The translations under genes and the position numbers were made by a program. Under the pieces are notes generated by a model. The model was given only the letters and a program-made list of their open reading frames with translations, made no database searches and was not told the origin of the DNA. Source: Posidoniimonas polymericola (lineage in GTDB: Bacteria; Planctomycetota; Planctomycetia; Pirellulales; Lacipirellulaceae). From it: a DNA stretch of 64,000 bases. Position 1 is the first letter of the stretch. Each line of letters starts with the position of its first letter. Below are positions 8,517-17,564 of this stretch, in pieces. The DNA lies in NCBI RefSeq assembly GCF_007859935.1, contig NZ_SJPO01000001.1, forward strand, positions 310,001 to 374,000, given 5' to 3'.

Positions 8517-9581
8517 GTGAGCCCCTTGCCTGCACCGCAACGCATCCTGATCGTCCGCCTGACCGCCATCGGCGACGTTATTCATGGGCTGCCGTCGTTG
8601 TGCGCGCTGCGCAACGCGTTCCCGGACGCGCACATCAGCTGGGTGGTCGAGGGCGCCGGCGCCCAGCTGCTAGAGGGGCACCCGGCCCTCGACGAGGTGA
8701 TCCGCGCCCCGCGGCGGTGGTACCGCAGCTGGGGCGAGACCCGTCGGCTGCGCAAAACGCTCCGCCAACGCCGCTTCGACACGGCGGTCGACCTGCAGTG
8801 CCTGACCAAGAGCGCGCTCGCGGCCTGGCTCAGCGGCGCCCCCCGCCGGCTCGGCGTTGCCGGACGCAACGGCCGGGAGTTCAGCCGCGCGCTCAACAAC
8901 GTGCGGACGCTCGTCCGTGCGCGGCACGTCATCGACCAGTACCTCGGCATCCTCACGCCGCTGGGGATCAACAACCCCAAGGTCGAGTTCCGCTTGCCCG
9001 AGTCCGCGGCCGACGCGGCCTTCGCCGACCGGCTGCTCGCCGAGGGCGGGCTCGAGTCGGGTCGGTTCCTCGTCATGAACCCGGGCGCCGGCTGGACCTC
9101 CAAGCAGTGGCCGCCGGAGCGGTACGGTGAGCTCGCCGCCCGGCTGCGGCGGTCGCACGGCGTGCCGACCGTGGTCGCCTGGGCCGGCGACCAGGAACGC
9201 CGGCTCGCCCAGACCATTGTCGACGCTAGCGGCGCGGCCGCGCGGCTCGCGCCCGACACCTCGCTCACTCAGCTCGCGGCGCTCGAACGCCGCGCGACGC
9301 TCTTCGTCGGATCGGACACCGGGCCGATGCACCTGGCGGTCGCGGTCGGCACGCCGGCGGTGAGCCTGCACGGCCCAAGCCGCGCGTCGTGGTGCGGCGC
9401 GTACGGCGAGCACAACCAGCGGATCCAGGTCGAGCTCGACGAGGGCCCGCAGCGCAAACGACCCGGAGCCGACGACTACGCGATGCGGGCCATCTCGGTC
9501 GACCTGGTCGCCGAGCGGTGCGACGCGATGCTCGCGCGGCTGCTGTCCGCCGGCCGCAGTACTACGGGGGACGCCGCATGA
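8517..9581 (+). CDS. glycosyltransferase family 9 (heptosyltransferase-like), first of pair
   Basis: With the GTG at 8517 as start the protein is 354 residues and begins just before the family's N-terminal motif (RILIVRLTAIGDVIHGLPS). The frame is open to an ATG at 8394, and another ATG lies at 8457, but the extra residues do not resemble the family. The C-terminal half carries FLVMNPGAGWTSKQWPPERY and the donor-binding block FVGSDTGPMHLAVAVGTP, which are diagnostic for GT9 ADP-heptose transferases. GT9 enzymes add heptose to lipopolysaccharide core. The stop overlaps the start of the next GT9 gene by 4 bp (ATGA), so the two are translationally coupled. Confidence 0.87.
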   Translation: MSPLPAPQRILIVRLTAIGDVIHGLPSLCALRNAFPDAHISWVVEGAGAQLLEGHPALDEVIRAPRRWYRSWGETRRLRKTLRQRRFDTAVDLQCLTKSALAAWLSGAPRRLGVAGRNGREFSRALNNVRTLVRARHVIDQYLGILTPLGINNPKVEFRLPESAADAAFADRLLAEGGLESGRFLVMNPGAGWTSKQWPPERYGELAARLRRSHGVPTVVAWAGDQERRLAQTIVDASGAAARLAPDTSLTQLAALERRATLFVGSDTGPMHLAVAVGTPAVSLHGPSRASWCGAYGEHNQRIQVELDEGPQRKRPGADDYAMRAISVDLVAERCDAMLARLLSAGRSTTGDAA

Positions 9582-10660
9582 GGGTGCTCTTGATCAGGCT
9601 CAGCTCGCTGGGCGACGTGATGTTCACCACGCCGGCGATCACGGCCCTCGCCGAGCGCTACCCGGGCGTCAAGATCGACGTCGCGACCTACCAGCGGTTT
9701 GGCGCCGCCCTGCAGCACCACCCGCTGGTCGACCGCCGGCTGCTGCTGCCCAAGAAGAAGATCTCGGCCGCCGCCCGCGGGGGCGCTGTGCGCGAAGCGG
9801 CGCGGCTCGCCTCCCAGTTCGTGCGGGAGCTGCGGCGCGAGCACTACGACCTGATCGTCGACCTGCACAACGTGACCGACAGCGCGCTGGTGGCGCTCGC
9901 CGCCCGCGGCGATCGGCGGGTCGGCAACGCGCGTCAGCCGCTCAGCAGGCTGCTGCACTCCCGGTTCAAGTTCGACGACCGCAACGAGACCGCCACGGAG
10001 CACGCCGCGGTGTCGAACCTCCGCTACCTGGTCGAGGCGGGCTGGCTCAAACCGGACTCGCTGCGGGGCGAGCCGCGGTTGTCGTTCCACACGCCGGCGT
10101 CCGCCAAGGAGAATGTCGACCGCTTCCTGCAAGAGCAGCGGCTGGTCGGCAAAGAGCTGGTCGGCCTCAACCCGGGCGGCTCGTACGAGTACAAACGCTG
10201 GCCGGCAGAACGCTTCGCCGAGGTCGGCGCGTCGCTGCAGGCCCGCACCGGCGGGCCGGTGCTGCTGTTCGGCGGCCCCGCCGAACGGGAGGTTGTCCAG
10301 CGGGTTGCGGCCGGAATCAAGGGCCCGGTGGTCGACACGTCGGCGCTGCCTCTGTTCGAGGCCTTCGAGCTGATCAGCCGGCTGCGGCTGTTCGTGACCA
10401 ACGACTCCGCGCCGCTGCACATCGCGACCGCCGCCGGCACGCCCACGGTCGGGCTGTACGGGCCGGCCAACGTGCGCAAGTTCTACCCGCTGTCACCGGC
10501 GGCCCGGATGGTGGAGGTCGAGGTCGCGTGCCGGCCTTGCCAGCCGAAGCAGGGCAGGGCGTGCGTTCACCGCAACTGCTTCTCGTGGCTGACGACCGAC
10601 CAGGCGCTGCGGGCGTGCGACGAGCTGCTGGGCGAGCCCCAGCAGCGGCGGGCTTCTTGA
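9578..10660 (+). CDS. glycosyltransferase family 9 (heptosyltransferase-like), second of pair
   Basis: A 360-residue protein starting at the ATG at 9578, inside the stop of the upstream gene. It begins MRVLLIRLSSLGDVMFTTPA, the standard GT9 N-terminus. Further motifs are VGLNPGGSYEYKRWPAERFA, and FVTNDSAPLHIATAAGTPTV before VGLYGP. A four-cysteine C-terminal region (CRPCQPKQGRACVHRNC) is also seen in many heptosyltransferase-like proteins. It probably acts with the upstream GT9 in building a lipopolysaccharide core or another heptose-containing surface glycan. Acceptor and exact donor are not deducible. Confidence 0.87.
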   Translation: MRVLLIRLSSLGDVMFTTPAITALAERYPGVKIDVATYQRFGAALQHHPLVDRRLLLPKKKISAAARGGAVREAARLASQFVRELRREHYDLIVDLHNVTDSALVALAARGDRRVGNARQPLSRLLHSRFKFDDRNETATEHAAVSNLRYLVEAGWLKPDSLRGEPRLSFHTPASAKENVDRFLQEQRLVGKELVGLNPGGSYEYKRWPAERFAEVGASLQARTGGPVLLFGGPAEREVVQRVAAGIKGPVVDTSALPLFEAFELISRLRLFVTNDSAPLHIATAAGTPTVGLYGPANVRKFYPLSPAARMVEVEVACRPCQPKQGRACVHRNCFSWLTTDQALRACDELLGEPQQRRAS

Positions 10661-10830
10661 GTCGGGGCCAGCGTCGCGGTCCGAGACGCGGCCAATGGCG
10701 GGACCCGTAGCGGCCGGGCGTTCTGCCGCCCGCGGGCCGGTCAGGGTATGATGGGGGATTCGATCCCGGCCCCTATCCATCGCCCACCCCCGCGGCCTGT
10801 CTACGGCCCGCGACCTACCCACGACTACTC

Positions 10831-11922
10831 ATGTCCGAACCTGCAACGACCGTCCGCGTGAACCTGGCCGAGCGCGGCTACGACATCCACATCGGGCAGG
10901 GCCTGCTGGCCGGCGCGGCGTCGTTCATCACCGACCGCCGCAAGGCGAAGCACGTCGTGCTGATTACCGACGACAACGTCGACGGCCTGCACGCCGACCG
11001 AGTCGCCGACCAGCTGGTCGAGGCCGGCCTGGAGGTCAACGTCATGACGGTCGACGCCGGAGAGGCGAGCAAGGACGTCGACGTCGCGGCCGAGCTGTGG
11101 GAGACCATGCTGCAGGAGGGGACCGACCGGCAGTCGGTCGTGCTGGCGGTCGGCGGCGGCGTGGTCGGCGACCTGGCCGGCTGGGTCGCGGCCAGCTACG
11201 CCCGCGGCCTGACGTTCTTCCAGGCGCCGACCACGCTGCTCTCGCAGGTCGACAGCTCGGTCGGCGGCAAGGTGGGCGTGAACCTGCCGGGCGCCAAGAA
11301 CATGGTCGGCGCGTTCTGGCAGCCGCACGGCGTGGTCATCGACATCGACGTGCTCTCTACGCTGACCGACCGCGACTACCGCGCCGGCCTGGCCGAGGTG
11401 GTCAAGTACGGCGTGATCATGGACGCCGACTTCTTCGCGATGCTCGAAGCCAACGCCGACGCCATCAACAACCGAGACCCGCAGACCCTCATCCAGATCA
11501 TCGCCCGCAGCTGCCAGCTCAAGGCCGAGGTTGTCGAGGCCGACGAGCGCGAGGAGTCTGGCCGCCGCGCGATCCTCAACTACGGGCACACGTTTGGCCA
11601 CGCCCTCGAGGCCGCCACCGGCTACGGCCCGCTGCTGCACGGCGAGGGCGTTTCAATCGGCATGGTCTGCGCGTCGCGGCTGGCCGAGAGCATGGGCCTG
11701 ATTGATTCGGGAACCACCAGCCGGCAGGTGGCTTTGCTCGAGAAGCTGGGGCTGCCCACATCGCTCCCCGCGGGGCAGGACCCCGCGGAGCTGGTTTCGC
11801 TGATGTGGCGCGACAAGAAGGTGCAGGATGGCAAGATTCGCTTTGTGCTGCCGACCCGCATCGGAGAAGTCCAGCTGTTCGACTCGCCAGCTCAGCAGGC
11901 CGTGGTTGAATCGATGCGGTGA
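10831..11922 (+). CDS. aroB: 3-dehydroquinate synthase
   Basis: A 363-residue protein of normal length for AroB. It converts DAHP to 3-dehydroquinate, the second step of the shikimate pathway, using NAD+ and a divalent metal. The NAD-binding region is AVGGGVVGDLAGWVAASYAR. The catalytic and metal-binding blocks are DSSVGGKVGVNLPGAKNMVG, LAEVVKYGVIMD and NYGHTFGHALEAATGY. The C-terminus MWRDKKVQDGKIRFVLP is also typical. It is preceded by 170 bp without a gene and is not tightly linked to other aromatic biosynthesis genes. Confidence 0.97.
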   Translation: MSEPATTVRVNLAERGYDIHIGQGLLAGAASFITDRRKAKHVVLITDDNVDGLHADRVADQLVEAGLEVNVMTVDAGEASKDVDVAAELWETMLQEGTDRQSVVLAVGGGVVGDLAGWVAASYARGLTFFQAPTTLLSQVDSSVGGKVGVNLPGAKNMVGAFWQPHGVVIDIDVLSTLTDRDYRAGLAEVVKYGVIMDADFFAMLEANADAINNRDPQTLIQIIARSCQLKAEVVEADEREESGRRAILNYGHTFGHALEAATGYGPLLHGEGVSIGMVCASRLAESMGLIDSGTTSRQVALLEKLGLPTSLPAGQDPAELVSLMWRDKKVQDGKIRFVLPTRIGEVQLFDSPAQQAVVESMR

Positions 11923-12141
11923 ACGGTTCCGGCTATCCGTATTCCGTATAAGTTGACCGCCATTTCAGTTGTCCGGCGTTGCTATTACAGCCGACAATGA
12001 GTTTATTGAGGGGACCCACGACGCGTGTTTAGGGTCACGGAAGTGTTCCACTTCTGTGCTTTTCGCTACGGAGCTTGTGCTGATTGTGCGCGACCGGTTC
12101 GCCGCAGCGCGAGGCAAGCTCAAGCCTAATGTCCCAAGTCA

Positions 12142-12840
12142 TTGATTGTGAACGAGCTCAGCGCAATACCCGTAAGCACCGACTATCTGCACATCGTCAA
12201 GATGCTGATGGACAAGTGTGGCGTGAGGCCGCACATCTACGAGAACGCCGGCGCCTGGGCCGACGACTCCAGCGCGCAGCACAAGGACCTTACCGCGCGG
12301 ATGATCAAGCGCGAGGGCATGCCCACCCCGGCGCAAGACGCGACCGAAGAGCACTGCATGCTGCTGGTCGGTCCGCTGCACGAGATCCTCTCCCAGAAGC
12401 TGCCCGAGTTCGTCAACCAGGTGCACCCCGGCCTGCCGGTCGTGGCGGCCTGCGACTCGCCGCGGCTGGCGGACGTGGTCTCGGCGATCCGCCAGGGCGC
12501 CCGCGACGTGATCGACCTCTCGTCGACGGACGCGGACGCCTGCTCCGCCATCCGCGAGGCGCTCGAGTACGGCCGCGAGACCGAGGGTCAGCGGCTCCGC
12601 ACGATGGAGCTCCGCCAGCGCCTCAAGACCATCACCCTTGGCGAACGCCAGGTGCTCGACTGCATGCTCGAGGGCCTCGCCAACAAAGAGACCGCCAAGA
12701 CGCTCAGCATCGGGCTCCGCACGGTCGAGCTGCGCCGCGCCAAGATCATGACCAAGATGGGCGCCAAGGGCGTCGCGGAGCTGATCAAGCTCTTCTGCGA
12801 GGCCCGCGCCCCCGGCGTCGACACCCGGGCGGTCCGATAG
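12142..12840 (+). CDS. LuxR/FixJ-type regulator with degenerate receiver domain
   Basis: A 232-residue protein. The C-terminal ~65 residues form a LuxR-type HTH (ITLGERQVLDCMLEGLANKE, TAKTLSIGLRTVELRRAKIM). The N-terminal ~140 residues are the size and fold pattern of a receiver domain (HCMLLVGPLHEILSQ, LPVVAACDSPRLADVVSAIR, GARDVIDLSSTDADACSAI), but no clear phospho-accepting aspartate is seen at the end of the third strand. The start is uncertain: TTG at 12142 or GTG at 12148 both give nearly the same protein, and neither has a strong ribosome-binding site. No histidine kinase is nearby. It likely acts as an orphan or phosphorylation-independent transcription regulator. Confidence 0.75.
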   Translation: MIVNELSAIPVSTDYLHIVKMLMDKCGVRPHIYENAGAWADDSSAQHKDLTARMIKREGMPTPAQDATEEHCMLLVGPLHEILSQKLPEFVNQVHPGLPVVAACDSPRLADVVSAIRQGARDVIDLSSTDADACSAIREALEYGRETEGQRLRTMELRQRLKTITLGERQVLDCMLEGLANKETAKTLSIGLRTVELRRAKIMTKMGAKGVAELIKLFCEARAPGVDTRAVR

Positions 12841-12952
12841 CGGCGACCGCCGCCGCTGTGCAAAGTTCTGCAGAGCGTTCGTCGGGCAATTAGACTGCGG
12901 CTAGCCCCAGCGCGGCGTGCGCCGGGATCCGCGTCCCTCTGCCGCTCCGACG

Positions 12953-14068
12953 ATGCCCGCGACTGACGACCAGCAGCTCCTCGCCGAGCTCCGCCTGACG
13001 ATGGTGCGCGGCGTCGGCCCGCGTCTACGGCAGAACCTGCAGGCCGCCTTCGGCGGGGCCGAGCAGATCCTCGCCCGCGGAGCCGACGAGCTCACCCGCG
13101 TCGACGGCGTGGGCCGGACACTGGCCGACCGGATCGCGTCAGCGACCGACGCCATCGACGCCCAGGCCGAGCTCGACCGCGCCGCGCGCCACGGCGTGCA
13201 GATTGTCCTCCGCCACGGCGACAACTACCCCCGCGCCCTCCGCGAGATCCCCGACCCGCCGCCGCTGCTATTCGTGCGGGGCGAGCTCACGCCCCGCGAC
13301 CAGTTGGCGGTCGCCATCGTCGGCTCGCGGCACGCCACCCGTTACGGGCTGGCTCAGGCCGAGCGGCTCGCCGCGGGCCTCGCCCGGGCGGGCGTCACGG
13401 TGGTGAGCGGCATGGCGCGGGGCGTCGATACGGCGGTGCACCGAGGCGCGCTGGAGGCCGGCGGACGCACCATCGCGGTGCTCGCCAACGGCCTGCTCAA
13501 GCCGTACCCGCCCGAGAACGCCGAGCTCTCGCTCGCGATCGCCGCGCAGGGCTGCGTCCTCAGCGAGGCCCCGCTGCTCCGCCCGCCGATGAGCGGCGCG
13601 TTCCCCCAACGCAACCGGGTGATCAGCGGCATCTCGCTCGGCGTGGTCGTGGTCGAGGCGGCCGATCGCTCGGGCTCGCTGATCACCGCCCGGCACGCGG
13701 GCGAGCAGGGCCGCGAGGTGTTCGCCGTGCCGGGGCCGATCGACAGCCGGCTGTCGCGGGGATGCCACAAGTTAATCCAGGACGGCGCGAAATTGGTCGG
13801 CTCGGTCGATGACGTGCTCGAAGAACTCGGCCCGCTGGTCGAGGGGGTCACGACCGACGACGGCGGCGAGCTCCGCAACGTGGCCGAGCTGAACCTGAAC
13901 GAGGTCGAGCAGGCGGTCCTCCAAGCAATCGCCGCCGCGCCGACGCAGATGGACGCGGTCGTCCAACAGTCAGGCGTCCCGGTCCATCGGGTGCTCTCGA
14001 CCATCAGCGTGCTGGAGGTTCGCGGCCTGGTGCGCCGCGTCAGCGGGTCGCAGGTGGCGCGGGTCTGA
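12953..14068 (+). CDS. dprA: DNA-processing protein DprA
   Basis: A 371-residue protein from the ATG at 12953 (an in-frame GTG at 12917 would add 12 residues). An N-terminal helix-hairpin-helix-like region (LRLTMVRGVGPRLRQNL, RVDGVGRTLADRI) precedes the Rossmann-like DprA domain: VAIVGSRHATRYGLAQAERL, TVVSGMARGVDTAVHRGAL, SGAFPQRNRVISG, and SGSLITARHAGEQGREVFAV followed by PGPI. The C-terminus is a winged-helix (DprA_WH) domain. DprA loads RecA onto incoming single-stranded DNA during natural transformation. It follows the LuxR-type gene by 112 bp on the same strand. Confidence 0.96.
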   Translation: MPATDDQQLLAELRLTMVRGVGPRLRQNLQAAFGGAEQILARGADELTRVDGVGRTLADRIASATDAIDAQAELDRAARHGVQIVLRHGDNYPRALREIPDPPPLLFVRGELTPRDQLAVAIVGSRHATRYGLAQAERLAAGLARAGVTVVSGMARGVDTAVHRGALEAGGRTIAVLANGLLKPYPPENAELSLAIAAQGCVLSEAPLLRPPMSGAFPQRNRVISGISLGVVVVEAADRSGSLITARHAGEQGREVFAVPGPIDSRLSRGCHKLIQDGAKLVGSVDDVLEELGPLVEGVTTDDGGELRNVAELNLNEVEQAVLQAIAAAPTQMDAVVQQSGVPVHRVLSTISVLEVRGLVRRVSGSQVARV

Positions 14069-14884
14069 ACGGGGATCTGAACGGCGGTCTGAGCGGGGGT
14101 CCAGTGACGCCCCGGTTGTCGGCGGTTCGATTGCCGGCAGCAGCACCAGGTAGGGCGGCAGATTCAGAGGCTTCCACATGCCCAAGTCTGCCCGATCGCA
14201 AGCGGGACGGCCGCCGATCGGGAAAAAGATTGCGGCAACGAACCGCGGCCGGCGACTGTCTTTGGGGGGCTGCTGCGGCTTGGCGGGCTGTTCTGCGGTT
14301 TTCAGGGGAACTTTTGTCGGTTGCTGGGTTCCAATACCTAAGAAGTGGCCGGCGCCGGCGAATAAAAATGCTGCGGCGGGCGAGTTCTGGCACGGCAGCC
14401 TGCCGGCCAGGGTTGTCTCAGGTTGATACGCCGGCGGCTGTAAATGCGACAGCCACTAGGTGTCCGGGCTACAAAGTCATGCAAAATTGGCAGGACCGGA
14501 GCGGCCGTTTTTTTCCGAATTTCTCCGAACCGACACCACCTAAGAATGCGTAAGTAAACGGAATGTAACGACTTAGGGAGTGAACGCGGACCAGAGTGCG
14601 GCGCCGCAAGTGCCTTCTGGCACACGGGTTGCGTCCTAGTTATACCAGTCGAGTCGGTACAATCGATTTCTGAGAGCTCTTGAGAGAGGCAGTTCTTACC
14701 GTCGCTTGTGTTGGATTCGATCCGAGCCGGTCGTGGCGGAGTCCACACCCAGCCGGCTCACCCCAAGGCCCAGGGAATCGCAACGGAGGACGCGAGGGCA
14801 CTTGGAAAACTTTTTCAGACGGCGGGGAAGCAAGGATTTCGTTCCCCTTTGGCGTCGAGCCCTGTGATGCAGGAGTTCGTGACC
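14069..14884. other. 816-bp non-coding stretch before the ECF sigma gene
   Basis: Open frames exist on both strands but they show biased, arginine/serine-rich translations without recognisable domains, so none is called. The stretch begins with short GAACGG/GAGCGG repeats just after dprA. Its central part is noticeably less GC-rich than the genes. It probably contains the promoter and a long leader of the sigma factor operon. Confidence 0.5.
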
Positions 14885-15565
14885 ATGAACAAGCGGACCA
14901 CGGAGGATCGCGAGAACGTCAATGCCGGTCTCACCACCGGCGCTACCGGAACATTGGAGCCCGCGATGGCTAAAGCTGACAAACAGGCACGCACGGACGA
15001 ACAGGTCCTCGCGGATCACCAGCGTGATTCGTCGGGCGGCCACCTCGCTACGCTCATAAAGCGTTACGAGCGTGAGCTTTACAACTACCTGCGTCGCTAT
15101 CTGGGTGACGCCGGTATGGCCGAGGACGCGTTCCAGGCGGCCTTCCTGCAGGTGCACCTGAAAGCCGAGAGTTTCGACTCGGGCCGCAAGTTCCGCCCCT
15201 GGCTCTACACCATCGCCACCAACCAGGCGATCGACCTGCAGCGTCGCAACAAGCGTCACCAGGCGGTCAGCCTCGATAAGCCCAACCGCTCGGAGAGCGA
15301 AGAAGTGGGCGCCCTAATCGATCTCTTAGGCAGCAAAGAAATCGGACCGAACGAACGCTTCGACCGCCGCGAGCGTATGGAGTGGGTACGGAAGGCAGTC
15401 GCCGCCTTGCCCGAACAGCTCCAATCAGCGGTGTCGCTGGTGTACTTCGACGGCCTCAAGTATCGCGAGGCCGCCGCGGAGCTGTCGGTGCCAGTCGGCA
15501 CGGTGAAGAGCCGCCTGCACTCGGCGATCGGTCAGCTCGGCAAGGCCTGGCGCGACTGGGAGTAG
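14885..15565 (+). CDS. ECF-type RNA polymerase sigma factor
   Basis: A 226-residue protein. The ATG at 14885 is chosen because AGGAG lies 9 nt upstream; the frame is open further to 14708 but without family similarity. Sigma region 2 is ERELYNYLRRYLGDAGMAED followed by AFQAAFLQVHLKAESFD and FRPWLYTIATNQAIDLQRRN. Region 4 is ALPEQLQSAVSLVYFDGLKY and REAAAELSVPVGTVKSRLHS. Both are standard for sigma-70 family ECF factors. The ~45-residue N-terminal extension before region 2 is charged and disordered-looking. The downstream gene at 15743 encodes a membrane protein that could be its anti-sigma factor. Confidence 0.93.
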   Translation: MNKRTTEDRENVNAGLTTGATGTLEPAMAKADKQARTDEQVLADHQRDSSGGHLATLIKRYERELYNYLRRYLGDAGMAEDAFQAAFLQVHLKAESFDSGRKFRPWLYTIATNQAIDLQRRNKRHQAVSLDKPNRSESEEVGALIDLLGSKEIGPNERFDRRERMEWVRKAVAALPEQLQSAVSLVYFDGLKYREAAAELSVPVGTVKSRLHSAIGQLGKAWRDWE

Positions 15566-15742
15566 CCGCAACAGGCAGCGTCGGCATGCTGGGCCCACCC
15601 CCCGGGGCAGGGTCTGGCGGTTCGCCCGATTTTCTCGGCGGCCTTCCGTGTTACGGGTTAAACTAGCGTGACGCCCGGCGGCGTCCCTCCACTGCGTCGC
15701 CGGGCCCCCGCCACACGATCTGCAACCGGAAGCCGTCGTCCG

Positions 15743-16909
15743 ATGCGCGAGAAGCTTGTCTGCTACCTGCTGGGAGAGTTGGACGACGCCGAGCGCGCCG
15801 CCCTCGAGGCCCGGTTGGCCAACGAGCCCTGCCTGCGGAAAGAGCTAGAGCAGATCCGCTCGTGCCTGGAGGGGTCGCACAACGAGGACGAGCCCACCGC
15901 CGACTGCCCCGAGGCCGCCGCCCTGGCCGCCGAAGGGGGCTGCCCCGAGGGGCTGGCCGACCGCACCGCCGGCGCAATCTCCAAAGCGCTCGCTATCCAC
16001 GACGGCGTCGACTCGCCGTGCAATCGCTCGCGGTTCACGTTTGTGGACGTCTGCGTCGCGGCCGGTGTGCTGCTGGCGGTGTCCGCGATGGTGCTGCCCG
16101 CGCTGCCGCAGAGCCGCGCGTCGGCCCGCCGAGCCCTCTGCCAAGACAACATGCGCCAGATCGGTCAGGCGCTCTTCCGGTACGCCGACAACCACGGCGA
16201 CTTCTACCCCGTGATCGGGCCCGACGAGAACGCCGGCATGTTCGCCGTGCGGCTGGTCGAGAGTGGCCAGATGTCGCAGCGTGAACTGCAGCGGCTGCTG
16301 TGGTGCCGCGCGTCGGGGCTGCAAGATCAGCTCCGCGAGTCCAACTCGCAGTTCGTCGTCGTGGCGCCCACCGCCCAGCAGCTCCAGCAGGCCAAGGGCG
16401 AACTGCTCGCCAGGATCCGCCGGTGGATGGCCGGCAGCTACGCCTACCGCATCGGCTACATCGACAACGGCAGGTACCTCCCGATCAAGTACTTCGACAG
16501 CTCGCGCTCGCCGCTCCTAAGCGACGCGCCGACCTACACCGAGCACGGCTGGGTCAGCGTCAACCACGGTGTGAACGGCGGCCAGAACGTGCTGCACCAG
16601 GACGGACACGTCCGCTTCCAGGTGCGGTGCGACTGCCCCGCCGTCGACCGCGACATGTTCGTCAACTACAGCGGTCAGGCGGCCGCTGGCGAGGGCAAGA
16701 GCGACATCGTGGTAGTCCGCAGCGACCTCACTCCCGGCGTCCCCCGCAACGTCACGCCAGTCGTGCCGGCCGAAATGCGGGTCGCGTCCCCCCGGCGCCC
16801 CCCATCCGGGCGGACCGAAGAGCCGTCGGCCGACAATGGACCAAACCGTGGCTCCGGCAGCGGCCCCGACAGTGGCTCCGACAGTGGCCTCGTCCGGGCG
16901 ACTAAGTAG
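15743..16909 (+). CDS. putative anti-sigma factor fused to DUF1559-like pseudopilin domain
   Basis: A 388-residue protein from the ATG at 15743. Residues 1-60 (KLVCYLLGELDDAERAALEA, RLANEPCLRKELEQI) resemble the short cytoplasmic N-terminus of anti-sigma factors, without a complete zinc motif. One transmembrane helix follows (FVDVCVAAGVLLAVSAMVLP). The extracytoplasmic part begins like DUF1559/type II pseudopilin-like proteins (SRASARRALCQDNMRQIGQA, LFRYADNHGDFYP) and ends with a block like the family's H-X9-DG motif (VNHGVNGGQNVLHQDGHVRF). The C-terminus is low-complexity Gly/Ser/Asp. It lies 177 bp downstream of the ECF sigma gene. The anti-sigma role is inferred from position and the N-terminus. 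Confidence 0.7.
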   Translation: MREKLVCYLLGELDDAERAALEARLANEPCLRKELEQIRSCLEGSHNEDEPTADCPEAAALAAEGGCPEGLADRTAGAISKALAIHDGVDSPCNRSRFTFVDVCVAAGVLLAVSAMVLPALPQSRASARRALCQDNMRQIGQALFRYADNHGDFYPVIGPDENAGMFAVRLVESGQMSQRELQRLLWCRASGLQDQLRESNSQFVVVAPTAQQLQQAKGELLARIRRWMAGSYAYRIGYIDNGRYLPIKYFDSSRSPLLSDAPTYTEHGWVSVNHGVNGGQNVLHQDGHVRFQVRCDCPAVDRDMFVNYSGQAAAGEGKSDIVVVRSDLTPGVPRNVTPVVPAEMRVASPRRPPSGRTEEPSADNGPNRGSGSGPDSGSDSGLVRATK

Positions 16910-16926
16910 AATACAGCTCCCCCTCC

Positions 16927-16946
16927 GCCGGACACGGCCGTCCGGC
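16927..16946 (+). terminator. weak hairpin after the anti-sigma-like gene
   Basis: GCCGGAC at 16927-16933 pairs with GTCCGGC at 16940-16946 around a 6-nt loop, 17 bp after the stop codon. No T-tract follows, so its role in termination is uncertain. Confidence 0.35.
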
Positions 16947-17044
16947 TACTAGAACAGCGCCAGTCGGAATCGCGCTCGCCCGAACCTTGCCCGGGCGATG
17001 GGATTGCCGCCAGGACGCCCCGCCGAGAGACCGAGTTTACTCCT

Positions 17045-17458
17045 ATGCGATGGATCCTCTCTGCCTACGTCTTGTTCGGCGCCGCCATGGCGGTCTTCGC
17101 CGACCTCGGTCAGTACCCGCCCGGCATCAGCCAGCTGCACGCCCTGCCAATGGGCGACAAGCTGCTGCACCTGATGATCTCCGGCGGATTCGCGTTGCTG
17201 CTCAACTGCTGGCTGATCGGCAGCCGGTGGGGTAAGCCGTGGCGGACGCTGCTGTGGGGGACCCTGATCGCCGCGGCCCTCTGCACCGTTGAGGAGGCCA
17301 CCAACCTGTTCACGCCGTACCGCGGCGCCGAGCTGCTCGACCTGGCGGCCAACTACGCCGGCATCCTGCTGATTGGCGCCGTGCCGGTTGCGCTGCACCT
17401 GCTGATCCGCCCGCCCGCCGCCGCGCTGCCCCAAGCAAACCCGCTGGGCGGCGAATAG
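17045..17458 (+). CDS. VanZ-like family membrane protein
   Basis: A 137-residue protein with about four membrane segments. It begins MRWILSAYVLFGAAMAVFAD and contains LPMGDKLLHLMISGGFALLL, the conserved D-K-x-x-H block of VanZ-like proteins, then a TVEEATNLFTPYRGAELLDL block that matches the family's E-x-x-Q/N...R motif. VanZ relatives are small membrane proteins of mostly unknown function; the name comes from a teicoplanin-resistance accessory protein and does not imply resistance here. Confidence 0.75.
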   Translation: MRWILSAYVLFGAAMAVFADLGQYPPGISQLHALPMGDKLLHLMISGGFALLLNCWLIGSRWGKPWRTLLWGTLIAAALCTVEEATNLFTPYRGAELLDLAANYAGILLIGAVPVALHLLIRPPAAALPQANPLGGE

Positions 17459-17564
17459 CCTGGGGCCCCGGACTGCCGGCCGCTCGCCCGCCCCGCGGAT
17501 TCCCTTCCGGTAGCGCGCCGCAGCCAATTGCCCCCGCCGCGGCCGTCGCCTAGGATCGTCTGAC

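Noticed and set aside
11953..11986. Sigma-70-like promoter (TTGACC ... TATTAC) upstream of the LuxR gene
   Set aside because: The spacing is about 22-25 bp instead of 17, so support is too weak to list.
14178..14426. 82-codon frame in the leader of the ECF operon
   Set aside because: Arg/Gly/Trp-rich with no ribosome-binding site and no recognised pattern.
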